Shown here: in pieces, positions 1-9,108 of the stretch
Layout: every line of letters starts with the position of its first letter
Position numbering within the stretch: the first letter of the stretch is position 1
Assembly: GCA_946803585.1 (NCBI GenBank)
Contig: CAMPEQ010000007.1
Location: 94,451 to 158,450, forward strand
DNA length: 64,000 nt
Source: an uncultured Actinomycetes bacterium
GTDB taxonomy: Bacteria; Actinomycetota; Actinomycetes; S36-B12; UBA10799
Reading direction: 5' to 3'
Translations under genes and position numbers: made by a program
The notes under the pieces: generated by a model
Databases searched by the model: none
The model's input: only the letters and a program-made list of their open reading frames with translations
Told to the model about the DNA's origin: nothing

Positions 1-1
1 T

Positions 2-202
2 AACCTCATCGCGGGTTTGGACTACATAGAGCGTGCACGTGATGTCGTTCGAGTTGCTCCCGACATCACACTTAAGCCAGTCGAAAGCGTTCTGCCGACG
101 AAGGCTGCCTACCCGGTCCAACTCAACGAGTTCGCGACTCGCTGGGGCTTGACTAGCGCTATCGATCGTCTCGAGCGAGCGTTCAAGTGGCAGGTGCGCT
201 AG
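2..202 (+). CDS. 5'-3' exonuclease, C-terminal fragment
   Basis: This is the last 66 residues of a gene that starts before the window; the frame is open from base 2. The tail (DYIERARDVVRVAPDI, then RWGLTSAIDRLERAF) resembles the C-terminus of stand-alone actinobacterial 5'-3' exonucleases related to the PolA 5' nuclease domain, which remove RNA primers and flaps. The catalytic part is outside the window. In mycobacteria the equivalent gene also lies next to helY, tatC and tatA, and this synteny supports the call. The gene runs rightward and converges on the next gene. The identification rests on a short tail plus context. Confidence 0.6.
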   Translation, partial: NLIAGLDYIERARDVVRVAPDITLKPVESVLPTKAAYPVQLNEFATRWGLTSAIDRLERAFKWQVR

Positions 203-226
203 CTGCGAGATGACTCCTGACTGATC

Positions 227-1513
227 TCAGAGTCCAAGGCTGCGTTGAAAGCTCTTTGAAGCCCGACCGTTCGGACGTAGGCCGTTGGCACGTTTCCACG
301 ACTTAACCGCCCGGACGGTGCTCTTACGGTAGCGACCGTCGCGCTTCTTCTTGTTCATTCGTAGCGCCCGCTGCAACCGCTTCACATCCTTGCCGCGTTT
401 GCCCTTCTTCAGTGAGCGCTTTACCTTCGAGACGGGTTCGCCCATTCCAAGAGCAAACCAGGTCGCGGCATCCACCGCCCCTGTCGCTGGAATCCCGGCA
501 CGGTGCTGGAAGGCCGCGGCAGCCTTCGCCGTCGATGCATCGAAGGTTCCCGATTGCGTGGCCCCCAGCTTCGATTGCGCGGTGGCCACCAAACTGCCGG
601 TACTGCCACGCCAGAGGAGACCTGCTGATCCCCAGGCATTCGGCAGTTGGGCCGCAGGCGGGCACGGTGACGAGTTCTTGCCAGCGCGCAGCGGAGCTGG
701 TTGACCCTGATAGATCCGACATGGGCCGTAGTCGTTGCTCTTGACCTTTCCAGTCCAGAAGCTCGTCTTCTTACGGGCGCCATTCCATGTGAACGAGAAG
801 TGAACATGATCGGTGTGTGGGTTGCTGTTGGAAAGCGCTCGCCACCCTTCGCTCGCTCGGTACGCGCCCCAGATCCGGTAGTTGTAGCCGATATACATGA
901 TCCCCAGTCGTTTAGCGTTGGCTCCGCCATCGGCAGTCAACCACCCGAGGAGTTGCCCGGCCTGGGTGAACTGGGTTGGGTTGTTGACGTCGACGTTCCA
1001 ATCCCATGCCCGGCCTTCGAGATGCTCGCTGGTGCCGTCGTCTGTGCAGTTCCGCGACGATCCCCAATCCCGCCCCGCCGGATAGGTCGACATGACGAGC
1101 GCTTTGAAGGCCTTGATGCCCTTCTTCTCCCCGGGGTCACACGAGGTTTGGGGCACGTACGGGGGTGCGGGTTCGACTACGTTCGACGCCGCTTGGCTGC
1201 CTGGCAGACCAGGTGAGTTCGCAGAGGTTGGGAACGGGGCTTGGCCGACCGGAGGTAGCTTGAAATTGTCGCCGTTGGGAAGCTTGCCAGAGATCTTGCG
1301 ATTAGCCCGCTCGCTTAGCTCAATGGACTCGGAATCTGGGTTCGTCTGCGCGGTAACTTCGGCCTCACCGAGCACCGGTGCCGACGCTGCGTTGGCGGCT
1401 GGAAGAGGAGCGAGCCCGAGGGTGGTAGCTAGGGCTACCGCGCCGACTACATGAAGTGTTCCCATGCTGCTGTGTTTCGACAGATTCGTCCGAGACCTTG
1501 CGGACTTGGTCAC
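227..1513 (-). CDS. secreted ARB-07466-like protein with two peptidoglycan-binding repeats
   Basis: A secreted cell-wall protein of about 428 residues. A basic N-terminus leads to a hydrophobic stretch ending PLPAANAA, a typical signal peptide. The middle has GRAWDWNVD and HTDHVHFSF, the pattern of the ARB-07466-like domain seen in actinobacterial secreted proteins related to VanY/extensin-like metal-binding folds. The C-terminal half holds two peptidoglycan-binding-type repeats: one with GTFDASTAKAAAAFQ, and a very basic one ending the protein. The GTG at 1513 is chosen because it gives a charged n-region before the hydrophobic core; ATG at 1465 is the alternative. A start at 1648 would overlap the end of helY. 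Enzymatic activity is unproven; binding to the wall is the safer inference. Confidence 0.65.
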   Translation of the reverse strand: MTKSARSRTNLSKHSSMGTLHVVGAVALATTLGLAPLPAANAASAPVLGEAEVTAQTNPDSESIELSERANRKISGKLPNGDNFKLPPVGQAPFPTSANSPGLPGSQAASNVVEPAPPYVPQTSCDPGEKKGIKAFKALVMSTYPAGRDWGSSRNCTDDGTSEHLEGRAWDWNVDVNNPTQFTQAGQLLGWLTADGGANAKRLGIMYIGYNYRIWGAYRASEGWRALSNSNPHTDHVHFSFTWNGARKKTSFWTGKVKSNDYGPCRIYQGQPAPLRAGKNSSPCPPAAQLPNAWGSAGLLWRGSTGSLVATAQSKLGATQSGTFDASTAKAAAAFQHRAGIPATGAVDAATWFALGMGEPVSKVKRSLKKGKRGKDVKRLQRALRMNKKKRDGRYRKSTVRAVKSWKRANGLRPNGRASKSFQRSLGL

Positions 1514-1571
1514 CCGTTTGGAGTACACATCACCGGAGGCTGAAACTGAGTTCGGTGTGCAGTCGGTCGCC

Positions 1572-4361
1572 TTAATCCAATATCGCGGTGTAAGACACGA
1601 CTCCGCGCTGCAAACCTTCGACTGCGGCGCGCGCGCTCTGGCGGACATCGCGCTCTGGACTCGCCTCTCCGATTTGCCCCAACAGATCTATCAACTGTCG
1701 GCACCAGCGAACAAAGTCACCCGGTGCGAGTTCACTCTCCCGCAAGACCACGTGGAGTGGCTCGCCCTTAACCCACTCGAACGCGGCCATCGAGAACCCG
1801 GCGTTGGGCTGGCGGGTGAAGTCAAGATGGTGGTTGGACTCACGTTCGGCCAACTCGATCGCGAGCTCGGACTCGTCGGCCAAAGCCGCGCGAAGAGATG
1901 GTGACTTCGGCACTGGTGGGGTGGCGCCACCCTGGTCTGGGCTTCGGCTCTCGAATACCAGGGCTGCCGCAGCACCAGCTAACTCAGCCGGATCGAGTCC
2001 CTCCCAGATCCCTTCGCGCAGACACTCGGCCGCGAGCAAGTCCTGGTCGGAGTACAGGCGCGCCAGGAGTGCTCCCGCCGGCGTAGGACTGAGCTCACCG
2101 TCATCGTTCTTGGCCAAATAGCCCAAGCTCTCAAGCAGGGCACAGACTCGGTCAAACTGCCGCGCAATGGTGTTGGTTCGGCTCTCAACCTTCGTTCGTA
2201 GTTGTCGGGTCTCTCGCTCAAGACGGTGGTAGCGCTCCCCCCACCGGGCGTGGGCTTCACGATCGTCACACCCGTGACAAGGATGCGCTCGAAGGTCTGC
2301 CCGCAATTGCGCAATCTCGGCGTCCTCGCCGCTAGCTTCAGTGCGCTTGCGGGGGCGCTTCAAATCAAGTGAAGCGGTCTTCTCCGTGAGGGTGCGCGCC
2401 AGGTCACGACGCCAGTTCGCGCTGCGGGAATCGAAGTTGCGCGGGACCTTCATCCGGGCTATCGCCTCAATACCGTGAGGGGTATCCGAGGTTGAGACCT
2501 TCTTGACCCGCCGCTCGAGGGTCAGTACACCCACTCGGGGTTGCTCATCGTTGGGCCGGGAAGGCTCTACGACAACGGCTGGACCGACTCGACGCCCCGT
2601 CGGCAGAACGACAATATCGCCCACCCGTAGCCGGGCAATAGCTGCAGCGCTGGCTGCCCGGCGGTTCGCTGCCGAGTTCTTTGAGATCGAACGTTCGCGG
2701 GCTGCGAGCCCGGCGCGAAGCTCTGCGTACTCGCTGAAGTCGCCGAGGTGGCATTGCATGGACTCTCGGTATCCGACGAGGGCATCCTCGTGCTTACGTA
2801 TCTGCCGGGCGATCCCGACGACGCCCGCGTCAGCTTGATACTGCGCGAAGGATGTCTCGAGTAGTTCTCTGGCCGCCTGGACTCCGAGACGGGTGATGAG
2901 ATTGATTGCCATGTTGTAGGAGGGGCGAAACGATGACCGCAGCGGATAGGTGCGCTTTGACGCGAGCCCAGCCAGGATCTGGGGATCAAGTCCGGTGTGC
3001 CAGGTGGTGACCGCATGACCCTCGGTGTCGATTCCACGACGCCCGGCACGACCCGTGAGCTGGGTGTACTCCCCCGCCGTGATGTCTGCATGAGCCGAGC
3101 CGTTCCACTTGACGAGGCGCTCCAAAACCACACTTCGGGCCGGCATATTGATCCCTAGCGCCAATGTCTCGGTAGCAAACACCGCCTTGGTCAGTCCAAG
3201 ACTGAAAAGCTCCTCGACGGTCTCTTTGAACATGGGGAGCATGCCGGCATGATGGGCGGCCAGACCCCGTTCGAGGGCATCACGCCACTCGAAGTAGCCC
3301 AGTACGTTGAGATCGTCGCTGGGCAGGTCACGACACCGCTCATCGACGTACTCACGGATACGGATCCGTTCCGGTTCGGTGGTCAGGCGAAGTCCGGAGT
3401 TCAAGCACTGCTTTACGGACTCGTCGCAACCTCTCCGGCTGAACACAAAGAAAATCGCCGGCAGCAATTCATAGCGGTCAAGGCGCTCGAGTACGACCGA
3501 ACGCGGTAGGTATCCCCCACCCTGACGTCGCGGCGGTCCGGATGCTTTGCGGCCCCGACCTCGATTGCCGCGGTACGACCCGCGGGAAGCTCGAGTAGCC
3601 CGCGCGTCGTCGACAGCGAGTTGGATGAGTTCAGGATTGACCGCAGCTTCAGCCTGGTCGTCAACGTCGGCGAAGAGGTCAAGTAATCGCCGCCCCGCCA
3701 ACACGTGCTGATGCAGCGGGATGGGTCGCCTCTCCTCAACAATGATCTCGGTGTTTCCGCGGACTTGGTCTAGCCATGCCCCGAACTCCTCGGCGTTACT
3801 GACCGTCGCTGATAGCGCAACCAAGGCGACATGTTCTGGTAGATGGAGGATGACTTCTTCCCAGACTGGTCCCCGCTGACGATCCGCCAAGTAGTGGACC
3901 TCGTCCATCACTACATGAGACAGCGATGCGATCGCATCCGAACCGTCGTACAGCATATTTCGGAGTACTTCGGTCGTCATGACCACAACCGGCGCATCGC
4001 CGTTCAACACGGTGTCCCCGGTTAACAATCCGATCTTCTCTGGACCGTAACGCTCAACGAGGTCTCGGTACTTCTGATTACTCAACGCCTTTATTGGCGT
4101 CGTATAGAACGCGCGGGTGCCCTGCGCTAACGCCAAGAAGATCGCGAACTCACCAACGACGGTCTTACCGCTACCTGTTGGAGCGGCGACTAACACGCTC
4201 TTGCCTGATTCTAAGAACCTGCAGGCTTCGACTTGATACGTATCGAGCGCAAACTCGTAGCCGCCTTGAAAATCCGCCAACGCGGTCTTGGAGTGGGCAG
4301 CGCGTCGCTTTGCCGCTGCGTAGTGTTGCGCGGCAGTCGTCTGGTTCCCGTCGTTCGTCAT
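1572..4361 (-). CDS. helY: HelY-type DEAD/DEAH-box RNA helicase (Ski2-like)
   Basis: An ATP-dependent helicase of 929 residues, the usual size for actinobacterial HelY, a Ski2/Mtr4-like protein. Walker A is APTGSGKT (residues 60-67), motif II is DEVH (153-156), SAT appears as ALSATVSN, and motif VI is QLTGRAGRRG. A Ski2-type C-terminal region follows. It is the last gene of the leftward run tatA-tatC-dagK-helY, 25 bases after dagK, so probably co-transcribed. Its substrate is not shown by the sequence; a role in RNA processing is inferred from the family. The position beside the 5'-3' exonuclease and tat genes matches the mycobacterial order. Confidence 0.92.
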   Translation of the reverse strand: MTNDGNQTTAAQHYAAAKRRAAHSKTALADFQGGYEFALDTYQVEACRFLESGKSVLVAAPTGSGKTVVGEFAIFLALAQGTRAFYTTPIKALSNQKYRDLVERYGPEKIGLLTGDTVLNGDAPVVVMTTEVLRNMLYDGSDAIASLSHVVMDEVHYLADRQRGPVWEEVILHLPEHVALVALSATVSNAEEFGAWLDQVRGNTEIIVEERRPIPLHQHVLAGRRLLDLFADVDDQAEAAVNPELIQLAVDDARATRASRGSYRGNRGRGRKASGPPRRQGGGYLPRSVVLERLDRYELLPAIFFVFSRRGCDESVKQCLNSGLRLTTEPERIRIREYVDERCRDLPSDDLNVLGYFEWRDALERGLAAHHAGMLPMFKETVEELFSLGLTKAVFATETLALGINMPARSVVLERLVKWNGSAHADITAGEYTQLTGRAGRRGIDTEGHAVTTWHTGLDPQILAGLASKRTYPLRSSFRPSYNMAINLITRLGVQAARELLETSFAQYQADAGVVGIARQIRKHEDALVGYRESMQCHLGDFSEYAELRAGLAARERSISKNSAANRRAASAAAIARLRVGDIVVLPTGRRVGPAVVVEPSRPNDEQPRVGVLTLERRVKKVSTSDTPHGIEAIARMKVPRNFDSRSANWRRDLARTLTEKTASLDLKRPRKRTEASGEDAEIAQLRADLRAHPCHGCDDREAHARWGERYHRLERETRQLRTKVESRTNTIARQFDRVCALLESLGYLAKNDDGELSPTPAGALLARLYSDQDLLAAECLREGIWEGLDPAELAGAAAALVFESRSPDQGGATPPVPKSPSLRAALADESELAIELAERESNHHLDFTRQPNAGFSMAAFEWVKGEPLHVVLRESELAPGDFVRWCRQLIDLLGQIGEASPERDVRQSARAAVEGLQRGVVSYTAILD

Positions 4362-4386
4362 TGACGACAGGCTACGGGTTGTGGCA

Positions 4387-5286
4387 TCAGGACGTGGGTG
4401 CGAAGACGTTCACAGCGCCGGGACGCACGGTCACCGTAGCGGGAACGGTGCCGATTCGTTCGCCGTCGGCGTAGACGATCTGGTTCGGTGCGTTGATCAC
4501 TGCTTTGGTGAACCGGTGCTGCGTGACGTACTCATGTTTGGTGTGCGTTCCCTTGAAGACAGATGGAAAGGCGCGAACGAACTGGCCCTTTCCGACGGCG
4601 GCGAGGACTGTCATGTCCAGGAGTCCGTCTGCCACGTTCGCATCGGGACAAACCTTCATACCGCCACCGTAGGAGATCCCGTTGCCGATGGCGACGAGCA
4701 TTGCCTCCTGTTTGAGCTCCGCACCGTCGATTGTCAGATCGAATGGAACCGGCTGAAACACCCGAAGCTCGGCCAAGGTCGCGATCAGGTACCGGGCTTG
4801 TCCGTGCGGCCACGTCATGTCGTTTGCGCGCTCATTAACTTCAGAGTCGAATCCAACCGACAAGATTCCCAGGAAGTAGCGGGACTGCTCATCGGCGGTA
4901 GCGACGTGCCCGCAGTCCACCAGGCGAGTCTTGCCATCAGCGATCACATCGGCAGCGGCGGTTATGTCCTTCATCGGGATCTCGAGAGTGCGGGCGTTGT
5001 CATCGCCGGTTCCCATCGGCAAGATCCCCAACGGAGTATCAGTCTCGGCGACTGCCTGAAGCGCGAGGTTGAGCGTGCCGTCGCCGCCGCACGCAACCAG
5101 CGCGTCGGCACCTTCGCGGACTGCGACCCGAGCTAGCGAAGCTGACTCCTCAGCGCTGCCCCCGACGATTTCTGTGACTCGCAGACCACGTTCGCGAAGT
5201 CGGCGTGCAGCAATTGGTGCGCTACGGGCTCCACGACCCCGACCAGAACTTGGATTCACCAGCATGGCGATATTGCGTTGGCTCAT
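4387..5286 (-). CDS. diacylglycerol kinase family lipid kinase
   Basis: A soluble lipid kinase of the DagK/YegS type, about 299 residues. The nucleotide-binding region shows VNPSSGRGRG near the start, then the diagnostic LVACGGDGTLN and LPMGTGDDNAR. The C-terminal beta domain has YGGGMKVCPDA, usual for the family. It should phosphorylate diacylglycerol or a related lipid at the membrane, recycling DAG to phosphatidic acid. I chose the ATG at 5286, which gives MSQRNIAMLVNP; a GTG at 5304 would extend it by six residues. It follows tatC by 21 bases and precedes helY. The exact lipid substrate cannot be read from sequence. Confidence 0.88.
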   Translation of the reverse strand: MSQRNIAMLVNPSSGRGRGARSAPIAARRLRERGLRVTEIVGGSAEESASLARVAVREGADALVACGGDGTLNLALQAVAETDTPLGILPMGTGDDNARTLEIPMKDITAAADVIADGKTRLVDCGHVATADEQSRYFLGILSVGFDSEVNERANDMTWPHGQARYLIATLAELRVFQPVPFDLTIDGAELKQEAMLVAIGNGISYGGGMKVCPDANVADGLLDMTVLAAVGKGQFVRAFPSVFKGTHTKHEYVTQHRFTKAVINAPNQIVYADGERIGTVPATVTVRPGAVNVFAPTS

Positions 5287-5307
5287 GGTGTGTGAAGGTA
5301 CCACCGG

Positions 5308-6171
5308 CTACAGCGGGCTGGTCTCGTCGTCGCCCCATTGTGCAAACTCGGATTCGTTCGCACGTTTAGCTCGACGTCGATCGTTGATGAAACAGAAACC
5401 GAGTGCAGCACCCACCAGGATGAGTACGGGAGTCGCAAGTAGCAGCAAGTTGAACGGATCTGCGGTCGGCGTCGCGATCGCAGCGAAGAGGAACACACCG
5501 AAGATAATGAAGCGCCACCATTTTAGGAGCGTTCGGCCGGTCAATACGCCGAAGAGGTTGAGTCCGACGATAAGCAACGGAGTTAGGAAGCCGAGGCCAA
5601 AGACCAGGATCAGTCGGATGAAGAATGATAGGTAGGTGTCGACTGGCAGGAAGTTCGCGACGGAGTCGGGTGTGAAGTCGAAGAGGATCTGGAGCGCGCC
5701 CGGCAAAACGAGGTAGGCCATGACGACGCCGGCCAGGAATAGTGGCACAGCGAGGGCGACGAATCCGTAGGCCCACCGCTTCTCGTGCTTGTGCAGGCCA
5801 GGTGTAACGAAGCGCCAAAATTGATAGATCCACACCGGTGAGGCAAGAATGAGCCCGGTGACGGCAGCAACTTTCAGTTGCAGGGTGAACGCGCCAGCGA
5901 CGTCGGTAATCGTGAGGGTGACGTCACGGCCTTGCGCACGCGCCTCTTCGACGACCTGGTTGATTGGCTCGGAGAGAAACTCGAATATCTGCTGGTAGTA
6001 GATCCATCCAACAATGGCTCCGAGGAAGATTGCTAGAGCGCTCTTGAGGAATCGGGATCGCAGCTCGCGGAGGTGGTCGGCCAGGCTCATGGACCCCGCG
6101 ATCCGCGGCGGTCGTTCTTCGCTGGGCTGCCCGGAACCGGAGTCCCCGGAACCACCCACAGTTAACGTCAC
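5308..6171 (-). CDS. tatC: Sec-independent protein translocase TatC
   Basis: The TatC receptor of the twin-arginine translocase, 287 residues with six predicted membrane helices. The family signature MSLADHLRELRSRF precedes the first helix, and GLHKHEKRWA lies in the cytoplasmic loop. The first 25 or so residues are an unusual Gly/Ser-rich cytoplasmic extension. TatC recognises RR-signal peptides and works with TatA, encoded 12 bases upstream. No tatB is visible in this window; many actinobacteria keep tatB elsewhere. A probable client (the molybdoenzyme at 47553-49145) lies in the same window. Confidence 0.95.
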   Translation of the reverse strand: MTLTVGGSGDSGSGQPSEERPPRIAGSMSLADHLRELRSRFLKSALAIFLGAIVGWIYYQQIFEFLSEPINQVVEEARAQGRDVTLTITDVAGAFTLQLKVAAVTGLILASPVWIYQFWRFVTPGLHKHEKRWAYGFVALAVPLFLAGVVMAYLVLPGALQILFDFTPDSVANFLPVDTYLSFFIRLILVFGLGFLTPLLIVGLNLFGVLTGRTLLKWWRFIIFGVFLFAAIATPTADPFNLLLLATPVLILVGAALGFCFINDRRRAKRANESEFAQWGDDETSPL

Positions 6172-6183
6172 GTACGGCGGGAG

Positions 6184-6537
6184 CTAGGACTTCGCGGTAC
6201 CGGTGCCACCGCTTCCTGAGGCGGCACCGTTTCCTGGCTTCGCTGACACCGGATGTGGCTCTTGCGTTGGCTCGGTCGTGGAATCTGTCGAGGATGGCGC
6301 ACTATCCGCTGAATCGATTGCTGACGGGCTCTTAGCACCATCAGCTGTTGTTGAATCTGCGGTCGGCGCTTCACCCGACTGCTCGTCGTCGTCTTGTAGA
6401 CCCTTGGTCTCGGCCTTGAAGATCCGAAGTGATCGCCCCACCCCGCGAGCGGCGTCGGGCAGCTTCTTGAATCCACCGAACAGTAAGAGTGCAAGCAGCA
6501 GAATGAGGATCCATTCCCAGCCACGAAAGTTTCCCAT
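6184..6537 (-). CDS. tatA: Sec-independent protein translocase TatA
   Basis: A pore-forming TatA subunit of 117 residues: one short N-terminal membrane helix ([12 protein letters not shown]), the FGGFKKLPD hinge, an amphipathic helix ([12 protein letters not shown]), then a long acidic/Ser/Thr-rich disordered tail. The ATG at 6537 (MGNFRGWEW) is preferred over the codon at 6549, because TatA proteins begin just before the helix. It is first in the tatA-tatC-dagK-helY run. The tail of roughly 75 residues is long for TatA but common in actinobacteria. Confidence 0.93.
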   Translation of the reverse strand: MGNFRGWEWILILLLALLLFGGFKKLPDAARGVGRSLRIFKAETKGLQDDDEQSGEAPTADSTTADGAKSPSAIDSADSAPSSTDSTTEPTQEPHPVSAKPGNGAASGSGGTGTAKS

Positions 6538-6662
6538 GTCACGCAGCATACGCGTTCAGTTGTTGGCTGTGCACGACCCAAAGGGTATTGCGTGCTCAAA
6601 TATCCGTAGTTGCGTGCGGTGATGCGCAAGGCAGCACCGACAAATCGGACAAGACGGGCTGG

Positions 6663-6989
6663 TTATGCCCCTGAGGCAGGGGTGAAGTCAGCAGCTACGA
6701 GGTCGTTCTTTTCTAACCAGAGGGCGAAGTCCAAGACGTCGTCATAGGTGATGACCGCTCCGGCGTGACCTTCGAGAGCTTCTGCTGGTACCCGGTCGAT
6801 CTCAACGCCAGCGCTGGAAAGCAGGGCAACAACCTCGTCGTCGGCTGACTTCTCAACCTGGTCGTGGCACTGGGTGCACGTGAAGGTGTAGGTCGCCCAA
6901 CCTGCGTCGTCAGCAACCGTGAGTCGGACATCCTTCGGCGTGAGGTCGATGTCGCCGCATACTGGGCAAGTCGCCTTGATGGTAGTCAT
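6663..6989 (-). CDS. small zinc-ribbon-like protein of unknown function
   Basis: A 108-residue acidic protein. The first half holds two CxxC pairs, CPVCGD near residue 8 and CTQC near 38, arranged as a zinc ribbon around a DVRLTVADD strand. The C-terminal half looks helical (DDVLDFALWLEKNDL). The start is supported by a GGAGG-type site just upstream of the ATG. It lies between pafBC and tatA on the same strand, 163 bases after pafBC, so it may belong to either unit. I recognise it as a common actinobacterial hypothetical, with no assigned function. Confidence 0.75.
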   Translation of the reverse strand: MTTIKATCPVCGDIDLTPKDVRLTVADDAGWATYTFTCTQCHDQVEKSADDEVVALLSSAGVEIDRVPAEALEGHAGAVITYDDVLDFALWLEKNDLVAADFTPASGA

Positions 6990-7152
6990 TCTGTGCCTCC
7001 GGTCCGTACCACAGTCTTGTTACTGCGAGTGGCAGATCTTCTATCCGGAGACTGACTTATTTCGACGGCTGATTCGCGGCGAGTGACAAAACTGCGCCCA
7101 ATCGGACAATAAGTAACTCTACGTATTCAAAAGCCGGGAAAACGAGATTCGA

Positions 7153-9105
7153 CTACGTTTGGTAGTTACGCAGAGACGTGGCAGCTACCGACCGGACATC
7201 CTCGGCCAGTGAGCTCGGTGAAACGACACCTAGGCGACCACCAAGTCCAATAATGGTGCGAACGGCCCACTGGACTGAGCCAACTTGGAGCTGGACTAAC
7301 AATCGACCGTCGGTCAGCACCGTTGACCCCTCATTGGGTACCTGATCGACCCACCAACTAACGCTGGGATCGACTGCGATGACTGTCTTGGTCCCCTGCG
7401 GATTGATGCCGGCGAGTAGTCCACCAGCAGCCTCGGGAACGTGGGCGGGATCGTCGAGGACCTCGAGGGACTTCACTCGGTCAAGTCGGAAGAGCCGAAC
7501 GGCATCTGCCTCGCGACACCATGCTTGTAGATACTCGACGCCTTGCGTTGTCACCAACCCCATTGGATCGATTACGCGAGTTGATTCCGTATCGGTGCTG
7601 CCTGCGACGTAGACCAGCTTGATTGCGAGCTGGTCCCCCAATGCTCGCTCGGCGTCTGCGACAAGATGCGGGTTCCCGGGTCCGGCACTGACGAGCTGGC
7701 CATCAACGCTGAGATGGTTCGTCAGTGAGGATGAGGCACCTGCGGTAGCTCGGAGTTTGTCAGAGATTGTGGCAATCGCTGAGACATCGTGGGGCCCGCG
7801 GACCTGAGTCAGTAGGTCCAGCCCTATCAGCAAAGAGAATGCTTCCGATTCGGTGAATCGCAGCGGCGCTTCGATTCCTCGGGAGTCTCGGACGTAAATC
7901 GTCTGATCCCAGATATCCATGTCCAGGGTCAGGAGGTGGGGGCCGAACTCCGTGCAGACAGCCAGTGTTAGGTCCTTCTTGAGGCGGTCGACAGTTACCC
8001 CGAAGTGCTCGGCGGCCTGGTCATAAGTCGCGCCTTGGTGGGCTCGCAGCCAAGGAATCACAGCGAGAAGTCGGCCGAGTTGCTCGATTGACGTCTCCGC
8101 TACGACCTTCGATCGGCGGCCAACAGCCTTGTCGAGGGCAGCAAGGTCGTCGTCGGTAACAGCCGTCGGCTGGGCTGAGATCACGTCCTCAAGTCGGCCT
8201 TGAGCAATGTCGCGAACCCATGCTGGAGACAGCACGGTCGCATCCGGACCGGCGCGCAGAATCTCTGGTAGAAGCGAGTCTGGATCTACTTGCGAGAACT
8301 CGGCGATCTCATCCACGACAGAGTCGGCGCGTGCGCGAAGGTTCGCCCCTCGATCTGTCTTGAGCTTGACGGTAACGTCAACGCGATTCTCGCTCGCAAA
8401 GTCTGTGAGCACTAGCTTGCGAAGGTCGGTCTCCGGCGGGGCAACGAATGAGTTCGGGCGCTTGACGATTCGCAAGGCGGACGTGAAGCGAGACATCCGG
8501 AACGCCCGAGTTGCGTCGCGATCCTCGTCGTGGCCAACGAGGTACCAGCGCCCTCGAGCAGCCACGACCCCCCACGGTTGTAGGTGGCGTGTTTGAACGT
8601 GTGCTTCGTCGCCGGTCCGGTAGTCAAAGCTGACTCGTTGGCGATTGTGGGCAGCGGAGAGGGCGTCGGTTAGTAGCGCGGAATCTACTGGCACGGAGAA
8701 TGCAAAAGTTGTGGCCGGACTACTTTGGAATCCGTCGACAAGTTCGAGTTTGCGCAGGGCTGTCGTAGCCGCATGACTCCAACTGACTTCCTGCCATATT
8801 CGCGAAGCGAGTGCTAATGCGAGGCGCTCTTGTTCGGTTGCCTGAACTGGCGACAGGAATGCACTGCTCTTCTCGACCTGGTAGCCGATTCCCTCTTGTC
8901 CATCAATATCGACAGACTCAAGCGGAACTCCCATTGTGCGAAGTTCTTCTTTGTCGCGCTCAAACATGCGCTCGAACGCAACCTGGCTGGCGTCGGCGGG
9001 ATAGTCGCGAACGGCCGCTTGGATTTCAGAACGGCTGAGGGGTCGAGTCGCGTTGATCATTGCCAACGAGAGCGCTAGGAGCCTCTCAGTACGAGAGTTA
9101 CTCAC
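7153..9105 (-). CDS. pafBC: PafBC, fused PafB-PafC WYL-domain transcriptional regulator
   Basis: One 650-residue protein covers what mycobacteria encode as two genes, pafB and pafC. Each half has an N-terminal winged-helix-type region followed by a WYL domain. The first half begins SRTERLLALSLAMINATRPLS and has a clean GRWYLVGHD (WYL at 187-189); the second has its DNA-binding-like part at about 340-400 and EYLQAWCRE (524-526) where WYL would be. PafBC activates the LexA-independent DNA-damage regulon in mycobacteria, and natural fusions are known in other actinobacteria. It starts with GTG only 3 bases after the FKBP gene, so it is the tail of the pup-prcBA-pafA unit. The ligand that triggers it is not shown here. 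Confidence 0.9.
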   Translation of the reverse strand: MSNSRTERLLALSLAMINATRPLSRSEIQAAVRDYPADASQVAFERMFERDKEELRTMGVPLESVDIDGQEGIGYQVEKSSAFLSPVQATEQERLALALASRIWQEVSWSHAATTALRKLELVDGFQSSPATTFAFSVPVDSALLTDALSAAHNRQRVSFDYRTGDEAHVQTRHLQPWGVVAARGRWYLVGHDEDRDATRAFRMSRFTSALRIVKRPNSFVAPPETDLRKLVLTDFASENRVDVTVKLKTDRGANLRARADSVVDEIAEFSQVDPDSLLPEILRAGPDATVLSPAWVRDIAQGRLEDVISAQPTAVTDDDLAALDKAVGRRSKVVAETSIEQLGRLLAVIPWLRAHQGATYDQAAEHFGVTVDRLKKDLTLAVCTEFGPHLLTLDMDIWDQTIYVRDSRGIEAPLRFTESEAFSLLIGLDLLTQVRGPHDVSAIATISDKLRATAGASSSLTNHLSVDGQLVSAGPGNPHLVADAERALGDQLAIKLVYVAGSTDTESTRVIDPMGLVTTQGVEYLQAWCREADAVRLFRLDRVKSLEVLDDPAHVPEAAGGLLAGINPQGTKTVIAVDPSVSWWVDQVPNEGSTVLTDGRLLVQLQVGSVQWAVRTIIGLGGRLGVVSPSSLAEDVRSVAATSLRNYQT

Positions 9106-9108
9106 GGG

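Noticed and set aside
1514-1648. N-terminal extension of the peptidoglycan-binding protein
   Set aside because: It would overlap the helY 3' end and hide the signal peptide behind 46 extra residues.
4381-5136. 251-codon plus-strand ORF over dagK
   Set aside because: Antisense to a clear lipid kinase with intact GGDGT motif; the reading is without recognisable domains.
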